This document shows positions 10,450-23,400 of a DNA stretch of 64,000 nt, piece by piece. The position numbers and the translations under genes were made by a program. Every line of letters starts with the position of its first letter. The first letter of the stretch is position 1. Location: assembly GCA_016987375.1 (NCBI GenBank), contig PJRA01000005.1:3876043-3940042 (forward strand). The letters are read 5' to 3'. Under the pieces are notes generated by a model. That model worked only from the letters and a program-made list of their open reading frames with translations, was not told the DNA's origin and did not search any database. The stretch comes from Brachionus koreanus (taxonomy: Eukaryota; Rotifera; Eurotatoria; Ploima; Brachionidae).

Positions 10450-13400
10450 ATGGATATTGAAAAACTGAGCAAATTAAAGCCACGAAACCGTAACAACACG
10501 AATACGGCGCGTAACAAACTTTCAAAAAAGAACAAATTTGTTTTGTCGTCACAGCCGTCCGACAAAAACAACAATCTTGAACGCTTGAACTCGAAACTAA
10601 ATTCAAATTTTATTCAAAAAATAAGCCTAAACCAGGCCGACGATGATAATGAAATGAATCAAATCGAGAGCTTTGTGTTCAACGAAGACGATCCGGACAA
10701 TGTCGAAGAAGTCGATGACGATGATGACGAAGACGACGGCCTCAATCTGCTTAAAAACAGACCCAAAAACTATGCTCAAATCGACAACGATACTAAGCTA
10801 AAATTGGAAGCGTTGCTTGCCAATGCCGGCATAGAGTCTATAACCGGCGATTTGTTCAAAGATCCTCAAATAATGCAAACACTAACGACTACTTACGTGC
10901 GCACACTTAATGAAGTTGTAGCCAAAACAAAATTAAAAAAAAGTGTCAAGCCCAAAAATGAAACAACCAAAAGCAGCAACAAGAATATCAACGAAGTAGT
11001 CGAATCAACGTTCGAGGAGTTTATCCTCGCTGCAGCGGCCGTAGCCGCTGCTTCTTCGTCTTCGAATTCGACCATGTCAAACAATGGAGACGAAGACGAC
11101 GAAGAGCTTACCGAAGCCGACATCGAACATCACAATTACATGATTCAGAAACTCGACAAAACAGATAAAAAATCGACCAGCTCGAGCTCAAGTTCGTCAA
11201 GCTCGTCTCTAAAGCAAACTATAAACTCATGTATAGGAAATCTCACTAGTCCCGAATCGCTACTTAATAAATTGATCGACTTAAAGCCCGACTTGGTCAA
11301 TTCAGATAAAGAAGCGTTGGATGCTTTGACCCAAGTAGCTAATAAAAAAATAGCCGTTGGCAAAAGTCTCACTGAACTATTGGAAGAGAACGCTGATTCG
11401 GTTCTAGGCTTAGCTTGTGCGAGCGGCTATCTGGAACTAGTCAGCGTTCTACTAGCTATAAATTCAAACTCAAATTTGGACACTGTGTCCAAATCGAAAA
11501 TAAAAAATGAATCGACGCCACTTATTGAAGCATGCTCGAACGGACACGAGCAAATTGTCGAACTCCTGTTAAAACACGGAGCTAATCCGAACAAAAAGTC
11601 ATCCAGTGGATCTACGCCACTTCATTATGCAATAACAAATCAGCACGCCAATATTGTTAAAAAACTAATCGAATCATGCAAACATAACATTTTGATTGAA
11701 CAGACTAATGAAAATGGTCACACACCTTTAATGGAAGCTGCTTCGAATGGATACTTGGATTGTGTCAAAATACTTGTCGAGATTGGCCAAGTCAATGTAA
11801 ACACATACTCGGCTGAATTCAAAGAAACAGCTCTTACTTTAGCAAGTTACAAAGGTTTGTTTTTTATTTTTTCAACAAAAAAAAAAAATCATCTATTTTT
11901 TGTATGTTGTTTTAGTTTTTGATTCGAAAATTTTTTTTCAAGTTTTAAATTAATTACCAGGGTTAGAAAATAAATAAAAAAGTATGCTAAAATTTAATTA
12001 AGTAATTTGCTTTTTTTTTTTTAGTTATTATAAAAAAAATCTCAATTTTATAACTTTATTTCACTCTTTTTTTTTTCCTTACGTTCGATCATTTCATTTA
12101 TTCAATAATTTTTTCATTCATTGATAAATGTTAGTTGTTGATCTAAACTATTTTTTAATTCTCTAAAACAGCTTTAAAATGAAAATTGTGTGTTCATGTC
12201 ATGTAAGCCAACGTTAGTCATTGAGGAAATTAATGACACGCTTACGTCACGTGATTAAAAGCAACATCATAGCCTTTTTATCCTAATGACAACATACACA
12301 ATACACAATATTTTTTTTTCTAAATTTTCCTTCCAATTCGGTTAGATCATTTGTTTTCAAAAAATTTTTTACTGAATTTTTTTGTTATTTAGAAAAAAAT
12401 AATTTTGTTAAAATGTTTGATAAATTTGACTTTTTTTCTAGAATTTTTAATAAAAAAAGCCAAATTAATTTTCTAAAAAATGAACAAATCACTCGGCAAA
12501 CCATAAATAATTTAAGAAATAAGTTTAATTTCGATTTCGAATTCAGAAGTTTTTTTCCTTTCTTTCTTATTCAGTCCATGTTAGAGCATATCAGCCATAT
12601 ATTAACGGTCGGGTAGTTAGCCCGACGTGCTTGCAGTCGGAACTGACCGACCTCTTCTGATTGAAGTCGGATGTCCAAACCACTACACTATATGACCGAC
12701 CGCATTCAGAATATATGAGTGAAAAAATTTTTTCTTCCTTTTTTGTAGTTGAGAGAAACGAGTCTTTTAAGCACATGTGTGTTTATGCTTTAAAATGTTA
12801 AAAGAAGAAAATGATTTTGATTCTACCACTCTACTTAAATTTGATAAAAAAAACAGCATACTAAAAATAAAAAATAAAAAAATTGATTACAAACTATTAA
12901 AAAAACTTACCTCTCTATTCTTTAGTTGTTAAAGTAAAATAATAAAAAAGTTAAAGTAAATTTTAAAAAAAGATTATGTTTATTTTTTAAAAACTGCAAA
13001 AAATTAAGTTTCAAATAAAATTAAAAAAAAAAAAATTTTTTTCTTACAGTGAGATGTTGTTTAATTAAAAAAAATATTTAAGGTCATGTCGAAGTAGTGA
13101 AGTATTTGCTGGAAAAAGGAGCAGAATGTGAGCACAAAACTGACGAAATGCATACGGCATTGATGGAAGCCTGTATGGATGGCCACATCGAAGTCGCCAA
13201 AATATTGATCGAACATGGAGCTAATGTAAACATGCCGCCTGATTCCTTCGAGTCGCCGTTGACTCTTGCAGCGTGTGGAGGCCATGTAGAACTAGCCGAT
13301 TTGTTGATAGACAACCATGCTGATTTAGAGGAACGAAACGATGAAGGCTACACACCGCTGATGGAAGCTGCTCGAGAGGGCCACGAAGAAATGGTTGCCC

Positions 13401-16400
13401 TTCTTTTGTTCCACGATGCGGACATTAATGCGATAACAGACGAGACCCAAGAAACAGCGCTTACTCTAGCTTGCTGTGGTGGATGTTACGAAGTAGCCAA
13501 ATTCTTGCTCGAGGCCGGAGCCGACCCTAATCTTGGCAATGCTTCTACGCCGCTCATGGAAGCAGCGCAAGAAGGCCATCTTGAACTTGTTCAATTGTTG
13601 ATTAAAGCTGGCGCTGATGTCAACAAATTTTATACAGCTCTCATCACCAACGGACAAAATACAACACAAAATATAACAAGCTGTGAATCTGCGTTGAGTC
13701 TGGCTTGTGAAAATGGTCATACGGATGTAGTAGGCTCACTTATTAAGGCTGGGGCCGAGCCGGACCGTGCCGATCCAGACAAGGGCTTTACGCCGCTAAT
13801 GAAGGCGTCTAGGTCCGGACAGCTTTGTACAGTACAATACTTGGTCAACAATTGCATGGTTGACGTTAATAGAGCGACTAAAAACAACGACTCGACCGCA
13901 CTAAGTCTGGCATGTTCAAACGGACACATGCAAGTTATCGAGTTTTTACTGCAAAGCGGAGCCAATCCTTTATATGTTCTAAAAGATAATAGCAATTGTC
14001 TAATTGAAGCATCGAAAAATGGTCATGTTAAAATAGTCGAATTGCTAATCGATTGGAATTATTCGTTAAGCGAAATGGACGAAACGAAAAAGTCAAAGAG
14101 AAAAAATTTGAAAATAAATCTCAAGCCGAAATCGTCACAAAACGAACCATCGTCTAGTTTGGTTAAACAAATAAAAAAATCAGTGACCAAATTAGACACA
14201 ACGTCGGACTTGGGCGTGGAAAATTTGGTCAACGTTTTGCATCATTTTGCTTTTGGCGATATACCAACAGAGACCAAGACGAAAAAAAAACGCAACAAAG
14301 ACGACATTAGTCTAGTGTCGATCGAAGAATTCTGCGAATGCAAATGTCAAGGCAATTGTAATGAAACGCCCGACGACAAATTGCTGCACTTGTCTCTTTC
14401 GATCGGCTCGAAAATAGACGAGACCGATTGTGAACAAGTGATGGAGTACGAGAGTGACGAGGATGAGGCGGACGACGAAGACGAGGACGAACAAATAAAG
14501 AAGAAAGAGAACCTACTGCAAGAATTGTTGAAAATAGAAAAACAACTGGAAATTCAGCGCAAGTCGAAAATTAAAAATCAAAATTCGAACTATGACCACA
14601 TGAGCATGATCAACAAATATTTGATTAAGCGGTGTCAATGCGAGCTAAATCGTTTGTACAAAATAAAATTGAAGCAATTACAAGAGCAGAAAATAAACGA
14701 AATAAAAGCTGAAAAGATAAAAAAGTGTTCGAAAAAATCGACTAGTAACTCGTCGACACCGAAGAGCTCAGCATCGGAAGAATGGCTGCCGCCACCGCCG
14801 CCTCCGTTCGCCGCCGCCGCCGCCTATCTAATACAACAGTCGATGAAGTCCAAGGCCAGCCAGCAGAATTCGCCGCACATCGATCTTGACATGGCCACCG
14901 AGACCAACAACGACACGGCTCTAACGGTGGCCGTTCAAGGCGGCCACGAAGACCTGGTCAAACTACTGATTGAAAAGGGCGCACACATCGAACACAAAGA
15001 CAAAAAGGGCTACACGCCACTCATACTAGCTGCCAGTCTGGGACATCATCGGCTAGTGCAACTTTTGCTACTTTACGGCGCCAATGTCGAAGCACAATCG
15101 GATCGAAACAAAGACACGGCTTTGTGTGTGGCAGCTCAAAATGGCAAATACGAGTGTTGTGAAATTTTGCTAACCAAGGGACAGGCCAACAAGGAGCATA
15201 GGAACATAAGCGACTACACGCCCTTATCGTTAGCGGCGTCAAACGGCTATGTTAACATAATTAAATTGCTGTTGTCGCACGGCGCCGAAATTAATTCACG
15301 CACAGGCTCAAAGCTGGGCATATCGCCGCTAATGCTGGCCGCAATGAACGGTCACACACAAGCAGTTAGATTTCTAATCGAAGCCGGATCGGATGTTAAC
15401 TCGCAAATAGAGACCAATCGAAATACGGCTTTGACGCTGGCTTGTTTTCAAGGTAGAGCCGATGTAGTGAGTCTCTTGTTGGACAAAAAAGCCAATATAG
15501 AGCACAGGGCCAAAACTGGCCTGACTCCTTTGATGGAGGCGGCCTCGGGCGGCTACGACCAAGTAGGCCGAATATTGCTTGAGCGTGGCGCCGACGAGAA
15601 CGCTCTACCGGTGCCAACAACCAAGGACACCGCTCTTACAATCGCTGCCGAAAAAGGACACGTCAAATTTGTCGAATTGCTCATACAATACGGAGCTCAT
15701 TTGGAGGCCAAAAACAAAAAAGGCTGCACGGCTCTGTGGCTGGCTTGTAATGCCGGTCACTTTGATGTCGTGCAAACGCTCGTATTGAACAACGCCGATT
15801 CGGATTCGTTCGACTCACGACGAACATCGTGTCTAGTTGCTGCGTTCAGACGTGGTCATGTGAAAATATGCAAATTTCTAGTGCGTCATGTTAAGCATTT
15901 TGCGCCCGACCAAGAACTAACTAGATACATTAATTCGTTGGTTCAGGCCGACGATAAAGACTTGATTAGAAAATGCCAAGATTGCATGGACGCTATTCTA
16001 AAGGCAAAAGAAAAACAGGCTCAAGAAGCCAACAAATATGCTAGTTTGCTGCTCAAAGAACTCGATCAGGAAAAGTCCAGAGAGCAAAGCAAAAAGTTGG
16101 CCGCTCAGCGAAAACGCGAAAAAAGAAAAATGAAGAAAAAACAGCTAAAAGAGTCCGAAGAGGACAAAGAAGAAGAAGAGTACAAAGAAGACATGGAACT
16201 GAGTGTCGAACCGGACGTGATAATGCCAAGCACCGAGAGACTCATTCTAGACAAGGATTTGGCTGAGAGTACGCCCGAGCCCGAACCAATCGAACACACT
16301 GTTCAAGTGACTGAGCATGTGGTCAAAACGNNNNNNNNNNNNNNNNNNNNNNNNNNNNNNNNNNNNNNNNNNNNNNNNNNNNNNNNNNNNNNNNNNNNNN

Positions 16401-18860
16401 NNNNNNNNNNNNNNNNNNNNNNNNNNNNNNNNNNNNNNNNNNNNNNNNNNNNNNNNNNNNNNNNNNNNNNNNNNNNNNNNNNNNNNNNNNNNNNNNNNNN
16501 NNNNNNNNNNNNNNNNNNNNNNNNNNNNNNNNNNNNNNNNNNNNNNNNNNNNNNNNNNNNNNNNNNNNNNNNNNNNNNNNNNNNNNNNNNNNNNNNNNNN
16601 NNNNNNNNNNNNNNNNNNNNNNNNNNNNNNNNNNNNNNNNNNNNNNNNNNNNNNNNNNNNNNNNNNNNNNNNNNNNNNNNNNNNNNNNNNNNNNNNNNNN
16701 NNNNNNNNNNNNNNNNNNNNNNNNNNNNNNNNNNNNNNNNNNNNNNNNNNNNNNNNNNNNNNNNNNNNNNNNNNNNNNNNNNNNNNNNNNNNNNNNNNNN
16801 NNNNNNNNNNNNNNNNNNNNNNNNNNNNNNNNNNNNNNNNNNNNNNNNNNNNNNNNNNNNNNNNNNNNNTAAAATAAATTATTTTAAAAAATACTTATTT
16901 ATCATCGTTTAAAAGTCCGAATTATTTATCAAATAGAATGATTTATCAATCAGAATAAAATTATTTATCAATCGATTAAAAGTCCATGTTTCAATGATTT
17001 TTATTAAGTTATTCAAGAAATGAGAAAGATTTTCTCTCAATCGAAGCGTATGTTTATTTTTAATATTATCATTTGTTGACATAAAAGCGTTGTTTGTACT
17101 CTGGGAACCGGGAGCAGCTCCTTCATACCAAAAAAACGATCATCCAATTGTTCTTTTTTAACTTCCTTTACCTCGATTTGTTTGAATTTTGGTTCATATG
17201 CTCTTTTAACATGAGCCCAACAAGAAAGACGTCTAGAAATTAAAATTCTTTCAATTGCAAGTGTAATTGCATTAGCATAAATTATAGATTAAATGATTTT
17301 TTTAATTAAATTGTAATTGTTATTTAATTGTAAATTTACATGTAAAGATCGAAAAAAAAAACAAATATCTTCAGTAGTTTATTAAGTGATTATAATAACA
17401 CCTATCTGATAAAATAACCCTTTTTTATCTTCGTATCCAATCAAATTAACTGGATGACCTTGATAAACTTTTATATATCTTGTATTTAGACCAGATAAAA
17501 GCCATGATAATGATCCTTTTGGTTTCGAAGCATACTGACATTCTGATTTTCATCAACACAATTGAGATGCATGCGAGCCCGACATTTCTAATTAATAAAA
17601 CATTTAAAATATTCTTTTATTCCATTTTTGGTAATGTGATTTTATCGTGACGATGCAATGACAAAAAGCTACAAACAACGAGTTCTAGTACCAGCGAGTA
17701 AACTAGAACGCATCACTGCTGTGTGCACCAAATCGTTGACCAATATTCAAGTAATTGAAAATTTGACAAAGTGTGCTTTAAAAATAGAAGAAGCCAAGCT
17801 TAAATCATCGAGTATTGGCGAAAAATATGTTCTGATAACAGGCAACTGTTTAGATCAAACAAAGTATGCCTATGAGCTTATTGAGACTTTGATCAATGAT
17901 CCTTTGGCCAACTTGGCCAATTTGTTGCCCAGCAGTGAGCCAGAGCCGCCAATTGTTCAGCAGCAAAGTGCATCAAAACAAAAACAAAAAGCTGCTCACA
18001 AGCCAAAAACAGTGCCGGCCGTTCAACAGCATGTGAATGCAAAGCCTAGAAATTTTGCCGAAGCTGTGGCCAAGCCGGTCAATTGGAGTCGACGTCATTC
18101 GGTATCGCCATCCAAGCCGGAGAAAAAAATCGACAAACCGGTACAATTGGTGTCGCCTATTAAAAAACAAGATAACGACGAAATTAAGCATCCGGGTGCA
18201 CCACCGTCAGCTCCTTTGCCAGCCAAAATTGAGTTTTCTGTAGCTCAAGAGGACAGTCATGCCTATGAGCCGTTAATATCGAACAAAGTTATAAACGAAG
18301 TACTCTCCGATATACTGTCTCCTAATTTCAATCAAGTAAACAAGCCGTTGAGCAGTCCGAGTCTGAATCTTAACGAGCCGATGCCCATAAAGCCAACAAA
18401 GCCCATTGGCTATGAAAGACATGAAAAACAGTTTAGAAATTCTAATCAAAATTTGGACCAGAACAATCTGAATCAAAACGGTTGGATGATAAACAATTCG
18501 ATGGACTTTTTGTCTAATCTCAATCATCAAATGGTGTTTAGTTCACAAATGAACTTGTTACCAACAAATTCTCAGCTAACAAACCAGTTTAACATGTATC
18601 ACAATTTTCATAAGCCGATCACACCAGCGCACACACCGCCTATATCGATTGGGACAATGAATGCAGGAATTATCAATTATACCGGCAACTATGCCAATTT
18701 TCCGGCAAATCAAGCCCCTCTAATTCAACACAGTCAAATGCTTAACACGGCACCGCTTATGCATAGTGCAGTACAAAGCGCACCTAATCAACAGCAAAGT
18801 TTAATAGACAACTTTTTTTTCAGCTCTAAATCGACTGGATTTAATTATAACAACTTTTAA
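10450..18860 (+). CDS. ANKHD1: Mask/ANKHD1-like ankyrin and KH domain protein
   Basis: A large cytoplasmic scaffold of the Mask/ANKHD1 family, known as a Hippo/Yorkie and JAK-STAT co-factor. Exon 1 (10450-11854) has a basic and acidic low-complexity N-terminus, poly-Ser and Ala tracts, and the first ankyrin repeats. Exon 2 starts at 13083; the join gives ASYKGHVEVVKYL, a seamless repeat. Exon 2 encodes the rest of array 1 (to about residue 795), a charged linker with poly-Pro (about 1037), array 2 (about 1067-1408, opening TETNNDTALTVAVQGGHEDL) and a Lys-rich coil. It then enters the gap at 16331. The KH exon probably starts at 17669 after ...CAAAAAG and ends TAA 18858-18860. An in-frame TGA lies 21 nt before the ATG at 17658, so that ATG is probably not a real start. 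The KH loop lacks GxxG. AATAAA overlaps the stop. Two long arrays then KH is the family layout. Confidence 0.88.
11855..13082 (+). other. Mask intron 1
   Basis: A 1228-nt intron, GTTTGT..TTTAAG. It is far longer than most introns in the window and contains a SINE-like insertion (12605-12702). The splice phase (1) restores a canonical ankyrin repeat, which supports the boundaries. Confidence 0.75.
12605..12702 (-). mobile_element. tRNA-related SINE-like element
   Basis: This is a GC-richer island inside an AT-rich intron. On the minus strand it reads TATAGTGTAGTGG, close to a tRNA A box. About 45 nt later comes GGTCAGTTCCGACTG, a degenerate B box. Repeated GTCGG/CCGAC segments make it self-complementary. 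No full cloverleaf with a paired acceptor stem was found, so it is called tRNA-derived rather than a tRNA gene. Confidence 0.5.
16331..16869. other. Assembly gap (Ns)
   Basis: 539 unresolved bases lie within the Mask locus, directly after the Lys-rich coil. The missing DNA may hold the end of exon 2 and further Mask exons. Confidence 0.98.
17137..17590 (-). mobile_element. FLYWCH/MULE-type DNA transposon remnant
   Basis: The minus strand carries two fragments in family order. At 17590-17486 a frame reads KCRARMHLNCVDENQNVSML followed by HYHGFYLV and stop. This matches the C-terminal half of a FLYWCH zinc finger (CxAR..., HxH). At about 17275-17137 comes RRLSCWAHVKRAYEPKF, like the MULE transposase 'CW.HV' segment. 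Frames are disrupted between them and no terminal repeats were identified. It lies in the Mask intron before the KH exon, opposite to the gene. Confidence 0.6.
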
Positions 18861-20480
18861 TAAAAACAAATATAAAGCAGGAAATTTGTTTTCTTTTTTG
18901 TTTATTTTTTTTTTTTGTTTATTTTTTTTTTCTTTTTTTAGAAACTGACCTTTTTTTAAAAAGAGTTTTTTTAGAATTTTTAATATTTTACGTTTATTAT
19001 TTAAGCTAAAAATATCGTTGAATAAATATTTTGAAATGATAAATTAGACTATAAGAAAAAGAAATTTTCACTTATTTTTTTTTCTTTTTCAAATTTTACT
19101 TATAATTTTTAACTTAATTGGATATGTTTTTCTAAAAGAAATAGACTAGAATAAATACAGTTTAAGTAAAGAGGAAATTTTATTTGCCATAGTATTTTAA
19201 TTGAAGCGCTTCGATTTCTTTTTAAAGATAATAATAATTAGCTAGGGCAGATTACCTGCGGAGCGAGACTGGTTTTTGCCTCGGTAAGATTAATTTGATT
19301 TATTATGAAAGAAATAATACAAATTTATTATTTTTATTTATTTATTAAAAAAAGCGATGTTAGTAAAATATAGTATAAACATGTAGAATAAAATTAATTA
19401 TTTGATTTGACACTAAAATTTTAAAAAAATTTATTAAGATAAGAAATTATTAATTTTTTCTGAAAATTTTTTCATTTTATAAAAAATTAATTTTAACATT
19501 TTTAGCTAATAAAATCAATTTTTTAAAATTTTATTTACTAAAGGCGCCTCAATATGATAGTTGACCATCGACAACCTTATTTTTTTTTGTATTTTTTATG
19601 ATTATTTGAATCTTATAATAAAGGAAAATACAATATTTAGCCATTTGAATTTGCAAACCTAGGAAATTTTTGAATGAATTCTCTCAAAGATTTAAAAAAA
19701 AAAAGTATCGTGTCTTTAAACTGAATATTTCATTTAAAATTTTTATTTTAAATTTTCGTATTTTGCAAAATAATATTTGTTACTCAGAATTAACATTGAG
19801 AAAAAATCGTGTAATGAAAAAAAATACAAAAATAAAAATTTTTCATTGTAATGCATTTTCAAAGCCTTCCAAAAAATTAATAATATCTTTATATAAAACT
19901 TTTAAATCGGCTTGTTTTAGGATCTTTTTGCACTTTACGTAAAGAAAGTTGACATATCGCATAAGTAAATAGGAAATAACCAAATATCTATAAACACGGT
20001 AATGTTTTTCAACTGACTTGTCCTTTTTAAAATTTTTTCCAACAAGTCATTACTTTTAATTGAAAAATTAAAAATTTTTCAAATTATTTATTTTTTTTGA
20101 AAAATTTTGACCATAAAACTTAATTTAAACTTAAATAATCTAAAAAAATCTAAAAAAAGGAATATCCTCATAATTTAAAATAGAATTTTTATAAAATTAT
20201 AATCTAAATAATTGTTAATTTTATTTTTCTAAATATTTTATAATTTAGAAAAATTCAAAAATTTTAAAAATTTAATTAAAGTTTTTTTGGTTAATTTTTA
20301 AAATAAAAGAGTAATTAATTTGTCTTACAAAACTATTTAACGAATATTAGTTGTAAAAAAAATAAATAGAGATATTAAATAAAAAGCATTTTTTAAAATA
20401 ATTTATTTTATTTAACTAAAGGAGAGAATAAAAGGCTAAATTGAAAACAAAAAAATAATCTATTTTATTTGATGTTTAGT
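18861..20480. other. Intergenic region, Mask to myosin 3' ends
   Basis: These are convergent 3' ends, Mask rightward and myosin leftward. The stretch is AT-rich with T and A tracts. A short GC-richer patch near 19247-19287 (CCTGCGGAGCGAGACTGG) was not identified. The 90-codon plus-strand frame at 19670 is low-complexity and unsupported. Confidence 0.4.
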
Positions 20481-23400
20481 CTATTTTCTAACAGATTGAG
20501 CTCTTTGTGGAACTGAACTTCCGGCACGTGTTTGGTCTCTCTTTAAAAAAAAAAATGAATTAAATTTCAAAAACTAAATTTTGAACAGCTAATCATACTT
20601 GAGGTGAATTATTTCTGGCTTGTGAAACAGAACTTCGATTTTTGGCTCTTTGTTTGTTTAGCAAATTTTCAGCTTGTCCAGCTCTTTCTTCTGCATCTTC
20701 TAAGTCATGCTGAACTTTTCTAAATTTAGCTAAATTGATTGATGCTAATTCTTCTGCCTCCTCAATTTGTTTCTTGTAGACTTTCAATTTGTTTTGCAAT
20801 TTGTCAATCAAATCCTGCAATCTAGCTTGATTTTTTCTATCTTCTTCAGATTGATTGGCAAGTTCTTTCAATCTTCTGTCGTTCTTTTTAACTTCTTTCA
20901 AAGTATCTTGATGACGTTTTTGTTCAATGTCCAATTCTTCTTCTAATTCGTGTATCTTATTTGGAAACAATCATAAAAAATGAAAAAGGCTATAAAATTA
21001 ATAAATAATTTTTACTCTTTGTTCCAATTTTTGTATAATTCTCTTTCCTCCTTTAAGAGCACTTGATTCGGCTTGGTCAAGTCTAGTTTGTAGATCTCTT
21101 ACTTGTAACTCTAAAGCTTTTCTTAATTTTTCAACATTTGATACATGTTCTTGTTCAACACGCAATTCTTCAGCTAAACGAGAAGCGTCACCACTAGCAA
21201 CTTTAACTCTATCTTCTGAATTTTTCAATTCAACAATAGCTTCATCTAAGTCAGATTGCAACGAAGCTAGATCGTTTTCTAATTTTCTTTTCAATGCTGC
21301 CAAACTTGATTTGGAAGCTTCTAATTCGCTGATTCTATCAGCAGCATCATGTAAATCATTTTCGGAAGCTTTGCGAGCTTTTTCGGCTTGTTCTAATGCA
21401 GTTCTAATTTCTTCAAGTTCCCCATCTAAAAGAATAACTCTTCTCTCAGCTAAAACAACATTTTCTCTAGCTTCATCGCGCTTTCTAATTTCATCATCAA
21501 TTTGAGATTGCATTTCGTTTATTGTTTGCTGCAACTTTTTGTTTGTCTTTTGCAAGTCTGCATTTGCACGATTCGAATGATCTAATGAAATTTCTAGTTC
21601 GTTAATGTCACTTTCTAGTTTCTTTTTTTGTCTAATTGCCTCAATTTTTCCTTTTGTTTCGGCCTCAAGACTTGCTTGCATTGATTCAATGGCTCTTTGA
21701 TGATTTCGTCTTGTATTCTCAAACTCCTCTTCTTTTTCGTGTAATCTACGATCAATTTCTTGTCTAACTTGACTCAATTCCAATTGAGCTCTTAAAACTT
21801 TGGCCTCTTCTTGCTCCAAAGTTGATTCAAGCTCTTCCAATGCAGTCTGTAATTCATCTTTTTCAGCTTCAATTCTCTTACGTGACTTTTCTAATTCATG
21901 AACTGATTTGCCCCCGTCACTCAATTGAGCCATTAAATCTTTTAATTCATCGGCTAGATTTTTATTTTCACGTTTTAATGACTCAATTGTTTCGCTACTT
22001 TGATCAAATTGAGTTTTCAATTTAAACAACTCTGTAGAATATTGACGTGACTCTTTTTGTGAAGACTCAAGCTCTTGAGTTATGTCTTCACATTTTTGCT
22101 TCCATTCACCAATTAATTTATCAAATTGTTTCTGTTTTTTTTCCATTGCAGAAGCATTTGAATTTGCACGCTCAACATCTACCATCAAATCTTCTACTTC
22201 ACTTTGCAATTTTTGTTTTGTCTTTTCCAAACTATTACATTTGGCCAATGCTTGTTCAACTTGCTCTTCGGCTTCGGTCAATTTGGCAGCCAATTTTCTC
22301 TTAGCCTCCTCTAATTCTTCAGCTCTAGCTAAGCCTTCTGTTTCATATTTTGATCGCCATTGTTGTAGATCAACATTTAATTTAGCCAATTGTTTTTGTA
22401 GTTCAGCCTTGGCGTCACGCTCTTCGTCACATTGATCTTTAGCTTGTTCTAAATCTGTGTTCAAATTACGCAATTGTTGAGTTAATGAAGCTTTGGCTCG
22501 CGATTCTTCTTCTGCATTTCGTTTAGCTTCTTCAATTTGAGATTGTAGTTGCTGCTTAGTTTTGCCAAAGCCACTAATTTGACTTTCCAAATCTTCAATT
22601 TGTTGTATTAAATTTGAATTTTCAGAATGTAAACGTCCTTTTTGAGAATTCAATTCGTTCATTGATCGTGATGATTCATCCAATTTTGAATTTAATTCTT
22701 GTATCTGTAGTTCAAGCTGTTTGACCAATTTTTCCACATTGGCCTTTTTAAAATGCAATGTAATGTAATTAAAAAAATAAAATTTTTTTTAACCAAAGAC
22801 AAAAGACAAAAAAATATTTTTAACAAAGAAAAAATAAAAAAATAAATGCAATAGTGTTTTTACTTTAGCTTTATTTGCTTGCTCAGTTTGGACTTTGGCT
22901 TCGTCAACTTCAGATTTAACAAGTTGCTTTTCTTTTTCTAGTCTAATTAATTAATTTAAATTATTTTAAAATAAAACATTTATTTATTTATTTAATTCAA
23001 TATTTAAACATACTTGTTTTTGGCTTTCTGCAACTGATCAATTTGCTCACCCATTTCGTTTACAGCATCTTGATGTTTTTTTCTCAATTGTGCCGTGGTT
23101 GCTTCATGCTGTAAATTAGCTTCCTCAAGATCACGTCTCAATTTCATCAATTCAGCTTCTCGTTTTTTGTTCAAATCTATTTGAGCTGTTGTGGCACCAC
23201 CAGCTTCTTCCAAGCGTTCATTTAACTCATCCAATTCTCGAGACAAGTCGGCTCTCTGTTTTTCTGCTTTTGCTTTTGATTGACGCTCCGATTCAATCTC
23301 TTCTTCAGCCTCTTCTAAACGCTTTTGCAATTCTTTTATTTTCTTTTGCATACTTGTTGATTGTCCATGTTCTTCTTCAACTTTTGAATTTAGTTGATTT

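Noticed and set aside
12605..12702. Functional tRNA gene
   Set aside because: A-box and B-box-like motifs are present but no closed acceptor stem or clear anticodon arm, so it is called SINE-like.
13061..15620. Several antisense open frames of 60-90 codons opposite the Mask ankyrin exon
   Set aside because: They mirror the codon-constrained ankyrin coding strand and show no homology of their own; they are shadows of a real gene.
17658..17660. ATG as an independent start of the Mask KH protein
   Set aside because: A TGA lies just upstream with no promoter sign, and an acceptor at 17668 fits an internal exon better. It is not excluded, and is listed as an open question.
19670..19942. 90-codon plus-strand frame
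   Set aside because: Lys/Phe/Ile low-complexity translation of AT-rich DNA, with no domain or splice context.
21311..22435. Plus-strand frames rich in Ser, Phe and Leu opposite the myosin rod
   Set aside because: They are antisense shadows of the coiled-coil coding sequence.
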